64,000 nucleotides of DNA from Sporocytophaga sp. (GTDB lineage Bacteria > Bacteroidota > Bacteroidia > Cytophagales > Cytophagaceae). Both the position numbers and the translations under genes were made by a program. Below, piece after piece: positions 14,857-23,192 of this stretch; position 1 is the stretch's first letter; each line of letters opens with the position of its first letter. Location: assembly GCF_017745095.1 (NCBI RefSeq), contig NZ_JAGHZZ010000009.1, positions 62,001-126,000 of the forward strand, read 5' to 3'. The notes under the pieces are model-generated. The model was given only the letters and a program-made list of their open reading frames with translations. It had not been told where the DNA came from and made no database searches.

Positions 14857-16221
14857 ATGAAGATAAGAAGTAAACTGACATTAAAGTTTACAGGTATCGT
14901 CGCGCTGATTTTGCTTATTTTCAGCACGGCAGTCTTTTATCTTTCTGAAATCAATAGATACAATGTATTTGAAGATCGTCTTGCTGAAAGGGCGCTTAAT
15001 ACTGCAAGGATGTTCCTTGAAGTAGATGAGATTGATGAAAAGCTATTAAAGACATTGAGAAGGAATTACCTCAAATCACTTCCTTCCGAATTTGTCCGAA
15101 TCTATGATAAAAACTATAAACCGGTATTTATAGATGATACTATAAAGTATCATTTCGATAAAGACTGGTTAAGTAAGATTCAGAAAGAAGGAATTTCAAG
15201 TTATGAAGATGGAAACCGGCAGGTAGTCGGCATTTTTTATTCAGATAATCAAGGCGACTTTTTAATTGTTGCCAGCGCTATTGATTGGTATGGTCATAAG
15301 AAGGTAAGTAATCTGGAAGCTGTGCTTACAGCGGGATATTTCATTTCACTCATTATTGTCTTTTTTTTAGGGCAGATATTTGCAAGAGAAGCTCTAAAGC
15401 CTATACAGAAGGTTGTGAGCCAGGTTCAGAAAATATCAGCATCAAATCTACATCTGCGAGTGGATGAAGGAAATGGTAAAGATGAAATCTCGGATCTTGC
15501 AATTACTTTTAATACCATGTTTACTAGGATCGAGACGGCTTTTGAATTGCAAAAGACTTTTGTCTCCAATGCCTCCCATGAGTTGCGGACTCCTCTTACC
15601 ACTATCACCGGAGAAATCAGTGTAGCATTAATGAAAGATCGAACTGTCGATGAGTATAAAGAGATATTAGAATCTTCACTGGAAGAAGCAAAGGAGTTAA
15701 CCAAACTGATCAATGACCTTTTAGAGCTGGCGCAGACAGGTGTTGATGCAAACTCTGTGCTTATGAGTAACCTTGACTTAAGCGAAACGATCAGGAAAGC
15801 TACGGATGAGACGCTGCGGAGAAAACCGGATGCTATGTTAAATCTTAATATGGCTAAGACATTTCCCAATGGTCCAATTGTATTTGGCAATGAAAAACTA
15901 TTGTTAACCTGTCTTCTAAATATAATCGGTAATGCCTTTAAGTTTTCAGAAGATAAAGAAGTACTTATTGATTTTTCTTTTAATGATCATGAGGCCTGCA
16001 TTGCCATTACTGATAAGGGATTTGGCATTAGTGAGGAAGAATTGAAAAATATTTTTGTACCATTTTATAGATCAGAAAGATCAGGAAATTTGCCTGGCCA
16101 TGGTATCGGACTTCCTCTTACAATGAAAATTGTCAACATCCATAGAGGAAGGATAGAGGTTCAGTCAGCCCCAGATAAGGGAACCACCTTTTACATATTT
16201 TTACCGGTTTTGTTTATTTAA
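14857..16221 (+). CDS. Sensor histidine kinase, CusS/CzcS-like
   Basis: This is an inner-membrane sensor with a first membrane helix (about 8-28), a periplasmic sensor region (about 29-150), a second helix (about 158-178), a HAMP linker (about 180-235), a HisKA domain with phosphoacceptor His241 in SNASHELRTP, and a HATPase domain with N box (NIIGNAFKFS), G1 (DKGFGIS) and G2 (GHGIGLP). I start at ATG 14857, which gives MKIRSK; an in-frame TTG at 14851 would add two residues and overlap the regulator gene. It is translationally coupled to the regulator. The sensed signal is inferred from the adjacent efflux genes. Confidence 0.94.
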   Translation: MKIRSKLTLKFTGIVALILLIFSTAVFYLSEINRYNVFEDRLAERALNTARMFLEVDEIDEKLLKTLRRNYLKSLPSEFVRIYDKNYKPVFIDDTIKYHFDKDWLSKIQKEGISSYEDGNRQVVGIFYSDNQGDFLIVASAIDWYGHKKVSNLEAVLTAGYFISLIIVFFLGQIFAREALKPIQKVVSQVQKISASNLHLRVDEGNGKDEISDLAITFNTMFTRIETAFELQKTFVSNASHELRTPLTTITGEISVALMKDRTVDEYKEILESSLEEAKELTKLINDLLELAQTGVDANSVLMSNLDLSETIRKATDETLRRKPDAMLNLNMAKTFPNGPIVFGNEKLLLTCLLNIIGNAFKFSEDKEVLIDFSFNDHEACIAITDKGFGISEEELKNIFVPFYRSERSGNLPGHGIGLPLTMKIVNIHRGRIEVQSAPDKGTTFYIFLPVLFI

Positions 16222-16226
16222 TACCG

Positions 16227-16329
16227 TTTTAATTCTCTTTTAATTGGCCTTTAACTATTAGCAAGGACTTTTGTCTAAGTAAGATCAAGATATATTTCAG
16301 CATCTTTTAACTATTTGCTGGGAATTTTG
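16227..16329 (+). promoter_or_regulatory. Phased TTTTAA boxes and duplicated promoter-like unit before the efflux operon
   Basis: TTTTAA at 16227 and 16238 and CTTTAA at 16249 are 11 bp apart, and GACTTTTG (16266-16273, one base off TAnnTTTG) starts 17 bp after the third box. A decayed direct repeat of about 38 bp follows (16250-16287 and 16306-16343). In it TTTTAA at 16305 is again 17 bp before a weaker GAATTTTG (16322-16329, two bases off). This matches the spacing seen upstream of 12951. Confidence 0.6.
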
Positions 16330-16410
16330 TCTTAGCAAGACAGATTTACTACAGAATCCATCAATTCTTTTGGGATTTGAAAATAATTAAGAGGGATAAA
16401 ATCAATTATA

Positions 16411-17694
16411 ATGAAATGGTTATTCAGCATCCTGCTAATCGTTGAGCTATTAGTTTGTGTGGATGTTTTTGGGCAAACACAGGTATTTTCTGATACAGTT
16501 AAAATTACCGTTGAAGAAGCTGATAAGCAGTTTCTGGAAAAAAATCTTTTACTTTTGGCTAGCAGGTATGATATAGAAGCAGCCAAAGCTCAGGTCATGC
16601 AGGCTCGCTTATGGGAAAACCCTTCTGTGTATTATGAACAGAACGTTTATAATCCTCAGACCAAAAAATATTTTGACGCTTCAAAAAGTGGTGAGTTTAT
16701 TCTTCAGGCTTCCCAACTTGTAATGCTGGCAGGAAAGAGGAATAAAAGAATTAATCTTGGAAAGACCAGCGCGGAGATTGCCGAGTATCAGTTTTTCGAT
16801 CTCCTTCGCACTCTTAAATATGAGCTAAGGACAAATATAATTGAATTGTATTTCCTTCAACAATCTTATTTCATGTTTACAGATGAAATAAGAACTATGA
16901 GAAATACTGTAAGTCTTTATCAGACTCAGTATGAAAAGGGGAATATTCCATTAAAGGAAATCATTCGTCTTAAAGCATTCTTGTTTAACATGGAAAATGA
17001 AAACAAGGACTTGATCGCCCAGATTACATTAAGACAAACTACACTCCATGTGCTTCTGAACGACAAATCCAGATCATTTTATTCTCCTGTTCTGGATAAA
17101 AAGCAGGTTGATAGTCTTAATGTGAAAAATGTGAATCTCCAAGCTCTTATTGATACAGCTAATGTAAACAGATTTGATTTGAAAGCTTATAAATCCTCTC
17201 AAAAATATGAGGAACAAAACCTGGCTTATCAAAAAGCTCTTGCCGTTCCTGATCTGCGATTAGGTGGTGTCTTTGACCGGAATGGTAACTATATACCAAA
17301 TTATTATGCTGTTTCTATTGCAATGGATTTGCCATTACTAAATAGAAATCAAGGTAACATAGAAATAGCCAAAAAGAGGTTTGAGAGAAGTAAGGTCCTT
17401 ACGGACGAGTATGAAAATAGAGTAGAAGCTGAAGTCGCAGGAGCATTGAGCAGATCAATTGAATACAATGACCTCTATTCAAATTTTGACAATAAGTTTA
17501 CCGGTGAATTCGACAGACTTATTGGAGGTATTCTTACAAACTATGAAAAACGAAATATAACATTAATTGAATTCATAGACTTTTATGAGGCTTACAAAGC
17601 TTCTGTAATCCAGATGAACCAATTGCAGACAAACAGAATGAATGCATTTGAGGAGCTTAATTTTTCTGTAGGAAAGCCCATCGTTAAATATTGA
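16411..17694 (+). CDS. czcC: TolC-family outer-membrane efflux protein (CzcC/CusC-type)
   Basis: This is the outer-membrane channel of a tripartite metal efflux pump. A signal peptide ends near VFGQ (about residue 22), and the mature protein is mostly helical with the two internally related OEP halves (about 30-210 and 230-420). Recognisable family features are the KAQVMQARLWENP segment near 60 and the D-L-(R)-LGG-x-(F/Y)-D-R-x-G segment near 282. It lacks the lipoprotein Cys found in some OMFs. At 427 residues it is of normal size. The operon continues into czcB with 11 bp between stop and start. Confidence 0.9.
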   Translation: MKWLFSILLIVELLVCVDVFGQTQVFSDTVKITVEEADKQFLEKNLLLLASRYDIEAAKAQVMQARLWENPSVYYEQNVYNPQTKKYFDASKSGEFILQASQLVMLAGKRNKRINLGKTSAEIAEYQFFDLLRTLKYELRTNIIELYFLQQSYFMFTDEIRTMRNTVSLYQTQYEKGNIPLKEIIRLKAFLFNMENENKDLIAQITLRQTTLHVLLNDKSRSFYSPVLDKKQVDSLNVKNVNLQALIDTANVNRFDLKAYKSSQKYEEQNLAYQKALAVPDLRLGGVFDRNGNYIPNYYAVSIAMDLPLLNRNQGNIEIAKKRFERSKVLTDEYENRVEAEVAGALSRSIEYNDLYSNFDNKFTGEFDRLIGGILTNYEKRNITLIEFIDFYEAYKASVIQMNQLQTNRMNAFEELNFSVGKPIVKY

Positions 17695-17705
17695 TATTAT
17701 CTAGT

Positions 17706-18785
17706 ATGAAAAAAATATATTTTATAATCGCCTCTGCTGTATTGGCGGTTAGTTGTTCTGAAAAACACGCTGAAGTTCATGATGAAAAGTTTTGCCTGAG
17801 CGATACTATGAGTCGTGTAATATCCATTGATACAGTTAAAAAGCAAAGACTGGCAAATGAACTGACCTTGTCAGGAAAAGTTACTGCAAATGAAGATAAG
17901 GTAGTGAAAGTGTTTCCCCTCGTTGGAGGTATTATTGAAGACCTTAGGGTTGAGTTAGGGGACTATGTGGAGAAAGGCCAAACCTTGGCAATAGTTAATA
18001 GTAGTGAAATTGCGGATTTTGAAAAGCAATTAATTTCAGCAGAATCAAATCTTTCCATAGCACAAAAGAACTTTTCAGTAACGCAAGACATGTACAAAGC
18101 TGGTCTGGCTTCCGAAAAGGAGATGGTTATGGATAGAAAAGAACTTCAAAAAGCAGAAAGTGAATTGAAACGGATCAGAGAGGTTTTCAGAATTTATGGA
18201 GTTCAGGGTAATTCTGTCTATACGATGAAAGCGCCAATTTCGGGTTTCATTATTGAAAAGAATGTTACAGAAAATATGCAGTTCAGAACTGAAAGCTCAA
18301 ATAATTTCTTTACCATCTCCGGCCTTGACGAAATATGGGTTGTCGCGAATGTTTATGAAACGGACATCAATAAAATAAAGGTAGGCTATGACGCAGAGAT
18401 AAAAGTACTTCCTTATCCGGATAAGGTATTCAAAGGAAAGATAGATAAGATCTTTAATGTTCTTGATCCCGCTACTCGTGTGATGAAAGTAAGGATAAAG
18501 ATGAATAACAAAGGTTATGAATTGAAGCCTGAAATGTATGCGCAGGTAATTGTAAGGTATGAAGAAGGTGATAATTCTATGATTGCTGTTCCATCTGAAA
18601 GCATTGTTTTTGACAAAAACAGAAACTTTGTGATGGTATACACTGACAAGTGTTCAATTGAAACCAGAGAGGTAGAGATCCAACAAAGACTGAATACAAT
18701 TACTTACATTAAAAGTGGTCTTAAAGAAGGCGAAAGAATCATCTCTAATCATCAATTATTGGTTTATAATGCACTCAATAATTAA
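17706..18785 (+). CDS. czcB: Periplasmic adaptor (membrane fusion) lipoprotein, CzcB/CusB-type
   Basis: This adaptor links the inner-membrane RND pump to the TolC-type channel. It starts best at ATG 17706, which gives the lipoprotein signal MKKIYFIIASAVLAVSC with a Cys at residue 17. A TTG at 17691 would overlap the previous stop. Family segments follow: a split lipoyl/barrel-sandwich domain (GGIIEDLRVELGDYVEKGQ and MKAPISGFI), a helical hairpin between them (about 90-150), a beta-barrel domain (VGYDAEIKVLPYPDKVFKG) and a membrane-proximal domain. No His- or Met-rich metal-binding extension is seen. A GATCTT/AAGATC hairpin (18816-18833) sits in the 68-bp gap before czcA. Confidence 0.92.
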   Translation: MKKIYFIIASAVLAVSCSEKHAEVHDEKFCLSDTMSRVISIDTVKKQRLANELTLSGKVTANEDKVVKVFPLVGGIIEDLRVELGDYVEKGQTLAIVNSSEIADFEKQLISAESNLSIAQKNFSVTQDMYKAGLASEKEMVMDRKELQKAESELKRIREVFRIYGVQGNSVYTMKAPISGFIIEKNVTENMQFRTESSNNFFTISGLDEIWVVANVYETDINKIKVGYDAEIKVLPYPDKVFKGKIDKIFNVLDPATRVMKVRIKMNNKGYELKPEMYAQVIVRYEEGDNSMIAVPSESIVFDKNRNFVMVYTDKCSIETREVEIQQRLNTITYIKSGLKEGERIISNHQLLVYNALNN

Positions 18786-18853
18786 TTTTTATTCTACGTG
18801 CATTTAATAATCAAAGATCTTTCAGTTAAGATCATCTATTTAAGATTACATTT

Positions 18854-21800
18854 ATGAAACGGTTTATTGGAAATATAGTAGGGTTTTCCTTAAAACATAA
18901 ATTCTTTGTTTTTTTCGCAACCTTAGTATTGATTATTGCAGGTATATTCAGCTATCTGAATACTCCTATAGAAGCTTTCCCGGACGTGACAAATGCTAGG
19001 GTTCAGATTATTACTCAATGGCCTGGTAGAAGTGCAGAAGAAGTTGAGAAGTTCATAACGATACCTATAGAGGTAGAAATGAATTCTGTTCCGGGCAAGA
19101 CCAGTTTAAGGTCAATTTCACTTTTCGGATTATCAGTTGTCACTATGATATTCGATGATGATGTGGATGATTTTACTGCAAGGCAAAATGCAATCAATCG
19201 TCTTATGAATGTGAACCTCCCGGACGGTGTGGATCCTGAAATGCAACCACCATATGGTCCTACAGGTGAAATATTCCGATATACACTTCATAGCAAAACA
19301 AAAGATGTTAGAGAACTGAAAACCATTCAGGACTGGATCATCGATAGAAACCTGAAAGGTGTACATGGTATAGCTGATGTGGTAAGCTTTGGTGGAGAAG
19401 TTAAAAGTTATGAATTGAGCATCAACCCGGACTTATTAAAGAACTATGATCTTACTGCTCTTGATGTTTATGATGCAGTTACGAAAAGTAACATGAATGT
19501 CGGCGGTGATGTAATAGAAAAAAATGATCAGGCCTATGTGGTTAGGGGTATCGGACAGCTGAAAAGCATAGCCGATATTGAAAATATTATTATTGATGAT
19601 ATTAATGGTACTCCTGTTTTTGTAAAGAACGTTGCAAAAGTTCGGGAACATCATCTGCCAAAGCTAGGATATGTTTCCAGAGATACTACAAAAAATCTTG
19701 TCGAAGGAATTGTGATCATGAGAAAGGCTGAAAACCCGAGTATTGTGCTTGCAGGACTTAAAGAGAAGATAGACGAACTGAACGATTACATACTTCCAAA
19801 TGATGTTAAGATAGTTCCGTTTTATGACAGGTCTACACTTATAGGTTTTACTACACACACTGTTACCAAAAACCTTATTGAAGGTATTGTGCTGGTTACT
19901 GTTATAGTATTTATCTTCATGGCTGACTGGCGAACTACTATTACGGTTTCCATTATTATTCCATTGGCTTTATTGTTCGCATTTATGTGTATGCGGATCA
20001 AGGGAATGTCTGCAAACCTTTTATCCATGGGAGCCATAGACTTTGGAATTATCATAGATGGTGCCGTCGTGATGGTGGAAGGGCTGTTTGTAATGCTCGA
20101 TCATAAAGCCAATAAATTTGGCATGGAACGTTTTAATAAACTGGCCAAGATGGGCTGGGTTAAAGCAACTGGCGCTGAATTAGGTAAGTCTATCTTCTTT
20201 TCCAAATTAATTATCATCACAGCACTTCTGCCTATATTCTCATTTCAAAAGGTGGAAGGTAAGATGTTTTCTCCTCTGGCCTGGACCCTTGGCTTTGCAC
20301 TTCTCGGGGCATTGATTTACACCCTTACTCTGGTGCCTGTTCTGAGCCAAATCCTTTTAAACAAGAATGTTCGCGAGAAACATAATTTCTTTGTTGAATT
20401 TGTAAACAATACAGTAATGAAGGGCTTTTCATTTGTTTTAAAACATAAGAAAGTCAGTTTCATAACCTCACTTGTTGCACTTGGAATAGGATTGTTTTCT
20501 TTCACATTCCTTGGGTCTGAATTTTTGCCACAGCTGAATGAAGGTGCTGTTTATATAAGAGCAAGCATGCCAATGAGCTCATCATTGAACGAATCTATTT
20601 CAATGACGAATAAAATCCGTAAGTCTATTTCTTCTTTTGATGAAGTTAATGCGGTGATGAGTCAGACCGGAAGACCAAACGATGGGACGGATCCTACCGG
20701 CTTCTTTAACATTGAGTTTCACGTTGATTTGAAACCCAAGGAGAAATGGGAAAGGAAGATCAGTAAAGAAGAGTTAATTACTGAAATGAAAAATAAGCTT
20801 GAGGTTTATCAAGGTATCAGCTTTAACTTCTCTCAGCCAATTATGGATAACGTGGAAGAAGCTGTTTCGGGAGTTAAAGGATCTATGGCAGTTAAGATTT
20901 TCGGTGATGACTTTGGAAGATTAGAAGAGCTGGGTGAACAAGTTAATAAGATACTGTCAGGTGTTGAAGGTATCGAAGACCTGGGCATAATCAGACTTAT
21001 TGGTCAGCCTGAAATGCGTATTGAGCTTAATCAGCAAAAGATGGCAATTTATGGTGTGAGAACTGAAGATGCACAACGTGTTATAGAAATGGCTGTTGGA
21101 GGAAAGACTGCATCAAAGATGTATGAAGGAGAAAAGAAATTTGATATTGTAATTAGATATCTGCCACAATTCAGAAGGACGGAAGAACAGATTGCTAATA
21201 TTACAGTTCCTACAATTCATGGGAACAGAGTTTTATTGAAAGAACTGGCGGATATACGACCTGAAACTGGCCCTGCCTTTGTTTACAGAGAAGGCAATCA
21301 CAGATTTATTGCTGTAAAATTTTCAGTTAGAGGAAGAGATTTGGGAAGTACCATTAAAGAAGCTCAGGAAAAAGTTCAGAAAGCAGTGAAGCTTGATAAG
21401 GGAATGAAAGTAGAATGGAAAGGTGAATTCGAAAATCAGGTAAGAGCAACCAAACGACTTGGACAGGTAGTGCCTTTGAGTATTCTATTGATCTTCCTTA
21501 TCCTGTTTGTAACCTTTGGAAACCTTAAAGATGCTGTGCTTGTGCTATTGAATGTGCCATTTGCACTGATAGGCGGTATCTGGGCATTGCTCATAACGAA
21601 TACTAACTTTAGTATTTCCGCTGGTGTTGGCTTCATTGCTTTGTTTGGTATTTGTATTCAGAATGGGGTTATTCTTACCACGGTATTTAAGAATAATTTG
21701 AAGGAAGGTATGTCCCTGGCAGATACCCTTGTTGAGGGAGTAAAGTCGAGGATCAGACCAGTAGTAATGACCGCAATGATGGCCGCTTTAGGATTATTAC

Positions 21801-21964
21801 CTGCCGCATTGTCTACTGGCATAGGTTCTGAAACTCAAAAGCCTCTAGCTATAGTAGTTATAGGAGGATTGATAACAGCTACAGTACTTACATTACTTAT
21901 TTTCCCTCTGATATTTGAGTGGGTTTATAGGAGAAATATGGATTTTGAAAGACAGTTTGATTAA
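18854..21964 (+). CDS. czcA: Heavy-metal RND efflux pump, CzcA/CusA family
   Basis: This 1036-residue inner-membrane proton/metal antiporter has twelve membrane helices and two large periplasmic loops. The start (KHKFFVFFATLVLI) and the PIEAFPDVTNARVQI segment are typical. In helix 4, DFGIIIDGAVVMVEG places Asp396, Asp402 and Glu409 exactly as Asp402, Asp408 and Glu415 of the Cupriavidus CzcA. The DFG form is known from divalent-cation (Co/Zn/Cd) pumps, whereas Cu/Ag pumps lack the first Asp, so a divalent metal is the better guess. The usual Asn after Glu is Gly here. It is followed by a strong terminator. Confidence 0.95.
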   Translation: MKRFIGNIVGFSLKHKFFVFFATLVLIIAGIFSYLNTPIEAFPDVTNARVQIITQWPGRSAEEVEKFITIPIEVEMNSVPGKTSLRSISLFGLSVVTMIFDDDVDDFTARQNAINRLMNVNLPDGVDPEMQPPYGPTGEIFRYTLHSKTKDVRELKTIQDWIIDRNLKGVHGIADVVSFGGEVKSYELSINPDLLKNYDLTALDVYDAVTKSNMNVGGDVIEKNDQAYVVRGIGQLKSIADIENIIIDDINGTPVFVKNVAKVREHHLPKLGYVSRDTTKNLVEGIVIMRKAENPSIVLAGLKEKIDELNDYILPNDVKIVPFYDRSTLIGFTTHTVTKNLIEGIVLVTVIVFIFMADWRTTITVSIIIPLALLFAFMCMRIKGMSANLLSMGAIDFGIIIDGAVVMVEGLFVMLDHKANKFGMERFNKLAKMGWVKATGAELGKSIFFSKLIIITALLPIFSFQKVEGKMFSPLAWTLGFALLGALIYTLTLVPVLSQILLNKNVREKHNFFVEFVNNTVMKGFSFVLKHKKVSFITSLVALGIGLFSFTFLGSEFLPQLNEGAVYIRASMPMSSSLNESISMTNKIRKSISSFDEVNAVMSQTGRPNDGTDPTGFFNIEFHVDLKPKEKWERKISKEELITEMKNKLEVYQGISFNFSQPIMDNVEEAVSGVKGSMAVKIFGDDFGRLEELGEQVNKILSGVEGIEDLGIIRLIGQPEMRIELNQQKMAIYGVRTEDAQRVIEMAVGGKTASKMYEGEKKFDIVIRYLPQFRRTEEQIANITVPTIHGNRVLLKELADIRPETGPAFVYREGNHRFIAVKFSVRGRDLGSTIKEAQEKVQKAVKLDKGMKVEWKGEFENQVRATKRLGQVVPLSILLIFLILFVTFGNLKDAVLVLLNVPFALIGGIWALLITNTNFSISAGVGFIALFGICIQNGVILTTVFKNNLKEGMSLADTLVEGVKSRIRPVVMTAMMAALGLLPAALSTGIGSETQKPLAIVVIGGLITATVLTLLIFPLIFEWVYRRNMDFERQFD

Positions 21965-21990
21965 AGGTTGTTGTTTCCCTGGTTTCTTAA

Positions 21991-22025
21991 AATGTCCCGG
22001 CAATTGCCGGGACATTTTTATTTAT
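21991..22025 (+). terminator. Terminator of the efflux operon
   Basis: A perfect 26-bp palindrome (21991-22016; arms AATGTCCCGGC and GCCGGGACATT around AATT) is followed by TTTTATTTAT. It lies 27 bp after the czcA stop. Confidence 0.92.
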
Positions 22026-22142
22026 AAATGTTTGACAAGCATAAGGAAAACTCCAGGCTTTTATCTTTCCTGACTTCCATTTGAAGATTTTTATTAACTT
22101 GAAGGTTAGAATTTTTTATAAACCAAACCCATTAAAATTTTT

Positions 22143-23084
22143 ATGAAAAAAAAATCTTTTATTCTATTAGTTGGATTAGCTTTTTCTTTGTTGATAAGCT
22201 GTGGTAAAAAGAACGATCCCAAACCATCATCATCATCCGGACCGACTATGGAATTGGTCAAAAGTAAAGGCTCTGTTACTGTAGATACAACAGTAAAACC
22301 GGGAACAACAATAAAAATAGTTTTTCTGGCAAAAAAAGGAAGTTCAGATCTGAAAGCTATATCAATTAAAGAAGATGGTACGCCTACATCAGATCCTTAT
22401 AATTTTCTACCTGACTTGAACATGCTGAATAAGGTTTCTCCTATTTTGGATTCAGTAACTTTTACATCGACAACAAGCACCTCTGGGACTAAAACATTTT
22501 CTTTTACAGTTACAGCAGCAAACGGAGATGTTGCAACAAAATCAGTGAAAGTTACATATTTCGATGCTGTGACTTCTACTACCAAACAGGACGTTGTATC
22601 CTTGAATGATTCTACTGCAAATCATTCTTCTTTTCCAGTGGGAGGATTTTATTCCTTATCCAGAAAGCCATTAAATTTTACAGGCTCATATCTTGAAAGT
22701 GAAGCCGGATCTTATGCCAGCTATATAGATTTTTGCTATATCCACAACTATACAACCTATGAACAATTTCTAGCGGCACCAAGTGATGAGGCATCCAAGG
22801 AGGTTTATCCTTCTTTAAAGAACTGGTCTGTGACTAATGCTACTAAGTTTGTAGAAACAACTTTGACAGTGGATCAATATAAAAATGCTACGGGCTCTGA
22901 TATTGAAGCTTTTGCTAAAGAAGCCGGTGTTGAGAATGGAAGCACCAAAATTCTGCTCCGTAAAAACAATGGGGTAAGATATATTTATGCAATGAAAACT
23001 GCATCGGGGAAATATGCTTTGATTGATCCTTATTTTTTCGATACCAGTCAAGGAATCGCTATAAATGTTAAAATGGTGAAGTAA
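22143..23084 (+). CDS. Lipoprotein with Ig-like beta region, function unknown
   Basis: This 313-residue protein has a lipoprotein signal (LLISC, Cys at residue 20) and a Ser/Pro-rich linker after it (PKPSSSSGPT). The N-terminal half (about 35-150) is Thr/Val-rich and strand-forming, like the cadherin/Ig-like repeats of Bacteroidetes cell-surface lipoproteins. The C-terminal half (about 160-313) is a separate domain with no recognised motif. It is a single gene between two terminators (21991 and 23111). The acceptor site and any ligand are unknown. Confidence 0.78.
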   Translation: MKKKSFILLVGLAFSLLISCGKKNDPKPSSSSGPTMELVKSKGSVTVDTTVKPGTTIKIVFLAKKGSSDLKAISIKEDGTPTSDPYNFLPDLNMLNKVSPILDSVTFTSTTSTSGTKTFSFTVTAANGDVATKSVKVTYFDAVTSTTKQDVVSLNDSTANHSSFPVGGFYSLSRKPLNFTGSYLESEAGSYASYIDFCYIHNYTTYEQFLAAPSDEASKEVYPSLKNWSVTNATKFVETTLTVDQYKNATGSDIEAFAKEAGVENGSTKILLRKNNGVRYIYAMKTASGKYALIDPYFFDTSQGIAINVKMVK

Positions 23085-23110
23085 TTCATTAAGGTCCTTG
23101 TAAAAACAGT

Positions 23111-23150
23111 AAAAGAGGTTGTCTTGACGGCAGCCTCTTTTATAATTTTC
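23111..23150. terminator. Bidirectional terminator between convergent genes
   Basis: AAAAGAGGTTG (23111-23121) pairs with CAGCCTCTTTT (23131-23141), with one G-T wobble. The arms' outer A and T runs give U-tracts in both directions. It lies between the lipoprotein gene and pbpC. Confidence 0.85.
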
Positions 23151-23192
23151 AATTGATAACTTTTTATCCAAGCTTTCGGCTTTCAGTTTCAT

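Noticed and set aside
22815-23192. Antisense frame of 125 codons over the end of the lipoprotein gene and its terminator
   Set aside because: It crosses the bidirectional terminator and overlaps a gene with a clear lipoprotein signal; not credible.
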